Part shown: positions 57,841 to 64,000 of the stretch, piece after piece | How the letters are laid out: every line of letters begins with the position of its first letter | Numbering within the stretch: the stretch's first letter is position 1 | Origin: Carnegiea gigantea | Taxonomy: Eukaryota > Streptophyta > Magnoliopsida > Caryophyllales > Cactaceae | Direction of reading: 5' to 3' | NCBI GenBank assembly: GCA_029747015.1 | Contig: JAKOGI010001267.1 | Span: 1-64,000 of the forward strand | DNA: 64,000 nt | Notes under the pieces: generated by a model | The model's database searches: none | What the model was told of the DNA's origin: nothing | What the model saw: the letters and a program-made list of their open reading frames with translations, nothing else | Translations under genes and position numbers: made by a program

Positions 57841-58289
57841 ACCATAAGCCAAATCACATTCACAATAAATGGTTACTCGGCTCCTATTAACAAATTAAAT
57901 AAACCATGTACTCATCAAAAGCTTGGGTTTACACGCATCCAGTGTGGTGAGAAGGTGATCGCTACACAATGTTAAGTAGCACTAATAATGTTACCACTAG
58001 AGTTATCTATCCAAGAACAGATTGTTGAATGATAAGAGTAATTATGCAAAGAACTCTACTCTGAAAATGTTCTTAAATTTTGACACAAAGATAAGACATT
58101 TGCAAATTTTACTTTGTTAAATCCCAACTCTATTATCCAAGTCAAACAAATGGCTTATAGACATCAGCATGTCTAAGAATTTGATAAGCAAATCAGAGAA
58201 CTTTTGAATAAATTGTTAATCAGGAATAATAAGAGTCCTCACACCAGTCCTACTTTCATGGTAAGAAATTAAATAATGCTAAAGAAAAG
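57841..58289 (+). pseudogene. EPRV-B protease-RT linker, decayed
   Basis: A coding-like region with frequent stops. Segments near 58135-58230 correspond to the entry into RT (a KQMAYRH-like word and short helical pieces). No clean frame. Confidence 0.4.
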
Positions 58290-58795
58290 AGAGGGAAAAC
58301 TAAAATGGTAATCAATTACAATAAGTTTAATGATAATGTTGTCTTTACTGGTTATTATATTCCCAACGAAATAGTCCTTTTCAGTAGAACTCAAGGATTC
58401 TCTTGGTTATCGAAAATAAATTGTAAAACCAGATATTGGTAGATAAAAATGGATAAAGAAAGCATTCCTTTGACTACTTTTAGTGCCCTTCAAGAACATT
58501 ATGAATGGATAGTAATGTTATTTGGTCTCAAAAATGCGCCTCAAATATTCCAAAGAACAATGGATAACATCTTCAAAGATCTTAATCATTGTTGTCTAGT
58601 TTACGTTGATGATATTCTTATCTTTCCTAAGAGCATAAAACAACATGAAGATGACATTTTAGCTATCACCCAAAGGTGCATTGATCATGGTATTACCATT
58701 GGTAAGAACAAATGCATTTATGGTGAACAAGAAATAAAGTTCTTAGAACTAGAAATAAAAGCTGTACAAATCATTCTACAAAAGGTTACTTAAGA
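58290..58795 (+). pseudogene. EPRV-B reverse transcriptase remnant
   Basis: An open frame of 114 residues (58449-58790) holds LTTFSALQEHYEWIVMLFGL, NAPQIFQRTMDNIFKDL, and the catalytic YVDD at 58602-58613 with both aspartates, then DDILIF and KNKCIYGEQEIKFL. Upstream in another frame is MVINYNKFNDN. Similar motifs occur in EPRV-A, but wording differs at most non-catalytic positions, so it is a separate virus lineage. Missing fingers and stops make it inactive. Confidence 0.8.
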
Positions 58796-58799
58796 AAAA

Positions 58800-59400
58800 A
58801 AATATAAAATTATCCTGAGAAGATTGGAAATAAGAAGCAATTAGAAAGGTGTCTTGGATGTTTGACCTATGCTTCATATTTTAATAAAGATTTAGCCAAA
58901 TTGAAAAAATCATTACAGCAGAAGCTTAAGAAAGAAGTAAGTTGAACATGGACTCTTAGTGATTCAAAGATTGTTTAAAACTTCAAAAAGGTGTAAAAAT
59001 CATCATGTTCTTAATTTATCTAATGAATGAGATAATTTAATTCTTAAGATAGATGCAAGTAATGAGCACTGAAGTGTATTATTCAAAATCAAAGAAGAAG
59101 AAAAACTTTGCAAATAGTACAGTTAAAGTTTTAATAAAGTAGAATGCAATAATCTCATGATGGAAAAAGAAATCCTTGCAGTCATAAGGAGAATTGAATT
59201 GCTCTTCATCTTTTCAGCCCCTAAATCTTTTTTTATATAAACTCATTGCAAAGCAATACTTGGTTTTGTTAAAAAGAATTTATCAAATATACAAGTATGA
59301 GGGTGACTCCATTGATAATTATGGCTTAACCTATTGTATTTCTCTACTGAACATGTATAGGGATTAAAAAATTCTCTGGCAGACAGCTTAACTCGTAAAC
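58800..59400 (+). pseudogene. EPRV-B RNase H remnant
   Basis: The first catalytic Asp survives in LKIDASNEH (59051-59053), and MEKEILAV keeps the catalytic Glu. A later THCKAIL has His where the third carboxylate (Asp) is expected, a transversion. The end reads KNSLADSLTRKL just before 59400. Stops follow DASNEH and elsewhere. Confidence 0.65.
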
Positions 59401-59405
59401 TATCA

Positions 59406-60524
59406 ATGGTGATTATCATAGTAGAACTCCTGTCGGAAAAGGAGAAAATCCAAAATGAAATGTCATTATTACTAGAATGGGTTTCTCCTTCTAGTAGAAT
59501 CCTTATGGATATTTTAGAATCTCATAAAAAAAGTACATCACGCATTGGCTTTTTGTCTTCTGGGTATCTAATAGTACAGAGACGCAACCTTTTAGAGTTA
59601 CAAATAAATTATTTAAGGTATCCTTATGATGTTCAAGCAAAAATGAGTTCCTATGCTCAAGAAAAATGGTTCAATGACTAGTATACAGTCTGCATCGATT
59701 ATGATCTTAATTATTCGTGTGATATTTAGGAATTATAGAGTACTTTGATCGTCTTCTCTGATATTTATGGAGTAAGTGGCGTTAGATTCCAACAAATTCA
59801 TATCCTTCTAAATGATCCCATCATAAAAGATTAGATTCCTAACAAAATTCAATCCTTCTAGATGACCCCAGTATAAAATCCTGGGAATATGAAATGGTAG
59901 CTTACATCCTAGAAATTCCTGATCTGAAGTACACATTCTTCTCAAGTCTAACTAAGTTTCAAAAGTGTATGTTTAAAAATATTCATTGGATTCTCACATC
60001 TCTTGATGACCCAACAAGAGCCTCATACAATGGTTTACATATTGAGGTACATTATGCATGCAATGATTAAGTATGAAAATAAAAAGGCCAAACTAGCTTA
60101 CTATCTTGTTCAATTGATTGATCTAAATGATCCTGATGAACAACAGTAAGAATTGTTTCTAGGGCAGCCAGAAGTAGTTAGTGATCCTACTTTAGCAAGA
60201 ACCATTAGTTTCTATAATATTTGTCATCAAATGTGGGTAATGATTGAATGAATACTAATGCATTCTAGAGACATTACTTTCATTTATCATAGAGATTTTA
60301 GCAAGTATATAAAGATAGAATAAGTTACTTTAGAAGATATACTTGATCACTGCTTTGATGTTGGAGCTAGAAATTTTCTATCAGAAAAAGGAAAGAGATA
60401 TCTACATGTTGTATTTGAAAAATGGGGTTCAGAGCATCTTTAACTTAATTAAGATTTTGATGATTATATGGATAATGATGGACTTGAAAACATTATTGAA
60501 GATGAAGGCATGAAAAAATTTTAA
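59406..60524 (+). pseudogene. EPRV-B terminal ORF remnant
   Basis: After RNase H a further coding region runs in pieces: an open 91-codon stretch (59406-59681), then FQKCMFKNIHWILTSLDDPT, KLAYYLVQLIDLNDPDEQ, TISFYNICHQMWVMIE and an acidic end (IIEDEGMKKF). Cavemo- and solendoviruses have a terminal ORF of the translation-transactivator/inclusion-body type at this place, but I do not recognise a motif that proves this. Broken by at least six stops. Confidence 0.4.
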
Positions 60525-60701
60525 TATGGATTACTCGTCTTGTCAACATTAGGTGCTCTGAAAAGTTGTTACACCATTATGTATGATTTTGTCAAGTGTC
60601 AAGTTGGCAAAATAATGTAGTCTACTATAGCCATGTCAAGTATCTTGTAACAGTATGTGTACCATAGCCATTAGGGTACCTTACGTATTCCATCTCCTCT
60701 G

Positions 60702-60709
60702 TAAATAGA
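60702..60709 (+). promoter_or_regulatory. TATA-like element of EPRV-B
   Basis: CTCTGTAAATAGAGAAG lies 160 bp before an AATAAA signal, a spacing like that between the pregenomic TATA box and poly(A) signal in caulimovirids. It supports this being the end of the viral unit. Confidence 0.45.
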
Positions 60710-60865
60710 GAAGTTGATTGTTGTGAAGGGACATGATCATTTGAGCATACTTGTGCAAAAGAGAAGATAAGTTTCTCCACTTCTCTGTGAGCAAGCATAT
60801 TTGATAATCTTAGTTGCCTAAGTCCTTCAATTTTTCCATTGTAATATTTCAACTTTTGAGCTCTC

Positions 60866-60871
60866 AATAAA
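60866..60871 (+). terminator. Polyadenylation signal of EPRV-B
   Basis: AATAAA within CTCTCAATAAAAGAAG, following the TATA-like element and a region without open frames. Confidence 0.55.
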
Positions 60872-60900
60872 AGAAGTTTTCTAGTAGTAAACATTATTCA

Positions 60901-62195
60901 TCGAACCTTATGTCTTAAATATTATAAGTTATTGATTAAAGCTCCACTATAAAAACATAAAAACTTGATCAAGACTACGGTTAGAGGTAGGAAATAAAAT
61001 GGATCTATGTTGTGTCTAATTTATGGAAAGTGTGGTTAAAATTAGCAATCTCTATAAATTAGAAGTTAGAGGAATGTCGTGGTCCAAAATCAACTAAGTT
61101 TAGGTAACGGTCAAAACTCTCTAATTAACCTGTACTATATTGCTAAGCATGGTAGGCTCATAATCATAGAAAATATAATATTCATGATATTATTAGTATA
61201 TTGTGACAACAAGTACTAGAAAATCATTATAAGAAGCTTAAACAGTCATACAAACATATTTTCCTGAAACCCCCAAAACTTTGAGCATGCGCACTTTTTA
61301 ACCCTATTTTGGATCATAAATATAAAATTCAGAAAATTATGGGTCGAATTTGAAAGAAAAAGCCCCTAAATGTTATTTTCTCGTAGAATATCGACCCCTG
61401 CAAATTAGTTCACCTAGAATAGTTGGTACCTGAAATACATTTTAAAAATGTGGTCCCCTAAAAGTTATTTCCCCAAACTAACAGGTATCCCAAAGTTACA
61501 AATTGTGAAAAAATATTGAAATAAATTGGGAATAAGATTCTCTAAGGTTTGCAAATCAAAATTCAACCACCTAAACCGAAAAAAAAAAATGTGAAAAGAT
61601 CTACAAATGAAAAAAATAAAACACCAACAAGTTTGCATACAAAATGAAAAAAATTAAGCTTTCTTTTGTCATAACAAATAAGGGCAATGATATGTGTCTT
61701 ATCACAAGACATTGTTATGTGTCTTACTTGATCCTAGATTAGCATGTTTCATGATTTAAAATCACCAAATTTTAAATGATAATTATGAATTGCTAACCTT
61801 ATATATTCATTGTCTACAGTGGCATAGTTTTAAATGACACCTCAATCGGATTAACTCTATCCATGAGTACATGCGATATGAGTATTTTAGAAATGTGGTA
61901 AATTATGGATAAAAAGATGATTTTATACGATTTATAGATTGTAATAAGCTTCCACTATTCTATCAACCATTTATTTCAATTTAAAGATATGATAATATGA
62001 TTTCTAGGTCACAACAAGGCACTTACGAAGTGTCTTGTATTAAGACATTCATTGTTTTACTAAAACATAATTAAAGCTTAATAGGTAATATGTGGCAGCA
62101 TGAGAATTGTCGTCGAGTACCGTAGGATGTGGTAAAACCCGTGAAGACCATAAAAAATGAAGAGGATAGAAAGAATGGGTGAAAGGACATAAAGG
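60901..62195. other. No feature recognised
   Basis: AT-rich, with an A-run near 61579-61588 and scattered duplicated words around 61685-61725 and 62025-62045 (TGTCTTATCACAAGACATTG and a partial mirror). It may include a short leader of EPRV-B, but no primer site was found. Confidence 0.3.
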
Positions 62196-62585
62196 CGAAG
62201 AAGCCTACGTTCTCCACTTTTGTTTATAATTTATAGTAAAGAATTGATACAACAGGACTACGAAACTTCTTCACACCATTTGGCGAAGTGGTGGATACCT
62301 ACATATAATGTAAAGAGGGTGGGCAAAACAACCAAAGATTTAGGTGTAAGCTTTGCATCTAGAAAAGGTCAGAAAGTCGTTGAGAACATGAAAAGGGCCT
62401 TCATACAAGGGAAGAAGATTTTGGGGTCTTGGGCAAGGTACAATAAAAATTCAAGAATTTGGAGGAGAAATGTCTTCAAAATACAAAAAGATGGATGGCC
62501 TTTGAGTGGCAAGGAAAATAAAAGGAGATTTGCTAAAAGAAATGGATTTCAGAGAGAAACAATAAGATATAACGCATACAAATGA
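62196..62585 (+). pseudogene. RRM-like fragment, probably LINE ORF1
   Basis: An open frame of 121 codons without an ATG ends at 62585. Just upstream a FVYNL word resembles the RNP2 strand of an RNA recognition motif. The frame continues with KRVGKTTKDLGVSFASRKGQ (RNP1-like), KVVENMKRAFIQGKKILGSW and NKNSRIWRRNVFK. The pattern G...GVSFAS...A...G..I fits an RRM, and RRM domains of this kind begin ORF1 of many plant LINEs. A host splicing-factor-like pseudogene is the alternative. A stop or shift after FVYNL and the lack of partners make it non-functional. Confidence 0.4.
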
Positions 62586-63642
62586 GCCATGAATTTAAAA
62601 GTGAAGGCAAACATGCAGTCGATCTAAATTTCGAGGTCAGGAGCCCAAGACCACTATTGGAATCATCTTACTGCAACCCTCCTTTTTTCTAATCCACAAT
62701 TTCTTTATCTTTTTTTCATTTCAAATAGTGCTAACTTGTTAGATTTGGCTTATATTGTAACGCTCTATAATTATAGGAGGATTATCTCCATATTTTAATT
62801 GAGTAAAATTTTAGCAAAAGCATAACTATTAAGGCATTATCGCTGCTTTTCCAATTTCTTAGAAAAGCAAGATTCGGTTAAATAAAACACATAAATAAAC
62901 TCGAATCGAATATGAAAGGAACATCATTTTATCTATGATATGAATTGAAAACATTTATATAGGATACTTGGTAGGCCAATACTCCTGGCGATCAATAAAA
63001 TAGCTGAAAGAAAAACAATGACCTAAAACGAAATCCTAAATTCTAACTTCTGAGGTATGCATCTCGTTTCTTTAATTTCAGCTCTATTTTTCACCCAAAA
63101 TCAAAATAGAAAAAAAAAAGAGAAAAATGAGGCAACACCCAACACACCCGACATTGTACTGTCCAGAATAAATACATTTTAATTTAGGAGTGCCGTGACC
63201 ATAAATTCATTTTGTTTTAAATCAAGGAGAGTGAAATAAATAAAGCAATGATCATATTACTATATCAAGTGGTACCCATAACGACACAAGGATGCAATAA
63301 CGATAAGTGAGGATAAACCTCTAATAGTGAATAACATTATGATCAGGATGAAGTCCTACATATGCGCATCCTTCGGGGCAATCAAGCCCGATCGAATAGT
63401 GCTGGTACCAGGGCAATAATAATAATGGGTCCACTGATTAAATGCTAAAATTCAATAAAACTTTAGATGAACATATCTTTACACCCATAAATGAACAATG
63501 AGAAAGGTACAATCATTGAAACATACCTTGATTTTTTTATACGATAAGAAGTGCTTTCTTTGTTGCCAAGTGACAAGTAACATAGCTTCTAACTTGGTTC
63601 AATATATAACATGGAAAATAATATCATTCAGTTAATATGTAA
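62586..63642. other. Unassigned, possible LTR start at 62758
   Basis: TGTAACGCTC at about 62757 resembles the start of Gypsy LTRs in this window, but no partner or end is in view. No coding frame. A purine-rich AAAAAAAAAGAGAAAAATGAGG tract lies near 63110-63132. Confidence 0.25.
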
Positions 63643-63936
63643 TCACAATTAGCAATAGGCTTAACAAATAATATTGAGAAAAATACAATTACCAAGGGGG
63701 GAGGTAAAGCGTGTAGTGATGGGGACCATCTCAATGACCCTTCTAACCTCTCCCCCTCCAACCTACAAGAACCCAGCAACACCAAGGAAGTCAAGGAAAT
63801 TCAGGCATTGGTCAGAAACACCATAATTCAGCCCAATAGCAACATGCCCAATTCAACTAGAAATTGGCCCAGTTTTATCTGTCTTTTAGGACCCGCTACT
63901 GAAGAGATAATTGACTACATTGACCACCCCCTTTAA
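63643..63936 (+). other. Open frame near the window edge, unidentified
   Basis: A plus-strand frame of 97 codons lies between stops at 63640 and 63934, with a Ser/Asn/Pro-rich peptide (SDGDHLNDPSNLSPSNLQEP, then KEVKEIQALVRNTIIQP). It has no ATG near its start and no recognised domain. It could be an exon or a gag-type fragment cut by the window end. Confidence 0.25.
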
Positions 63937-64000
63937 TTTTAAGATGTTAGATTTCAAATAAATCAAGTTTCAAGGCATTTGGAGATCATTTGCTAGGACA

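Larger units (their letters stand above)
54670..60900 (+). mobile_element. EPRV-B (Caulimoviridae, distinct from EPRV-A)
   Basis: A second pararetrovirus about 6.2 kb long, on the plus strand: coat-like N-terminal region, 30K movement protein, aspartic protease, RT, RNase H, a terminal ORF, then a promoter with TATA and AATAAA. There is no integrase and there are no LTRs. RT wording and gene order (coat before movement protein) differ from EPRV-A and are more like cavemovirus/solendovirus-type genomes, an inference that needs alignment. Coding is cut by dozens of stops and shifts. It lies 1.5 kb upstream of the ATL gene, in the opposite orientation. Confidence 0.8.

Overview
The window is AT-rich plant nuclear DNA, almost certainly from a eudicot. 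It is transposon-dense, with one apparently intact host gene (a single-exon ATL-type RING-H2 ubiquitin ligase at 52304-53122, minus strand). Evidence for a plant: Athila and chromovirus-type Gypsy retrotransposons with tRNA-iMet or tRNA-Asp primer-binding sites, an RTE LINE, Helitron-like ends, a Harbinger-like MITE, and two endogenous pararetroviruses of the family Caulimoviridae. The species cannot be named from the sequence. No bacterial genes, CRISPR arrays, rRNA or tRNA genes were seen.

Layout. 0.4-11.2 kb: a terminally redundant endogenous pararetrovirus (EPRV-A) on the plus strand, with the order movement protein, coat protein, protease, RT, RNase H and a short downstream ORF. It is broken by an LTR with its primer site (0.64-1.76 kb) and a 2.7 kb solo LTR (2.6-5.4 kb). 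11.2-13.7 kb: LTR and 3' internal part of an old Athila-like element (minus strand). 13.7-24.9 kb: a second, complete but dead Athila-like element (minus strand). 24.9-31.6 kb: an unidentified minus-strand coding-like fragment with an LTR-like promoter, three Helitron-like termini, a 350 bp direct duplication and an RNase H-domain remnant. 31.6-51.1 kb: a minus-strand retroelement (element C) whose 3' LTR is split by a 12 kb Gypsy element (element D, 31854-43902). Element D has very large LTRs, gag and protease but no RT, RNase H or integrase. Its 5' LTR carries a MITE that is absent from the sister LTR. The interior of element C holds an RTE LINE insertion and two degenerate minisatellites. 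52.3-53.1 kb: the ATL gene. 54.7-60.9 kb: a second, different pararetrovirus (EPRV-B, plus strand), with coat protein, movement protein, protease, RT, RNase H, a terminal ORF and a promoter/poly(A) module. 62-64 kb: an RRM-like fragment and unassigned sequence.

How it fits together. The region is a layered insertion record. Target-site duplications define element D (GCTAC, exact), the RTE LINE (15 bp, one mismatch) and the MITE (TAA), and fit less exactly for the solo LTR and the Athila element. Every retroelement and viral coding region is broken by stops, frameshifts or lost active-site residues. Most lost key residues are explained by a single G:C to A:T transition, as expected for methylated, silenced DNA. 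Apart from the ATL gene, nothing here looks able to make a full-length functional protein.
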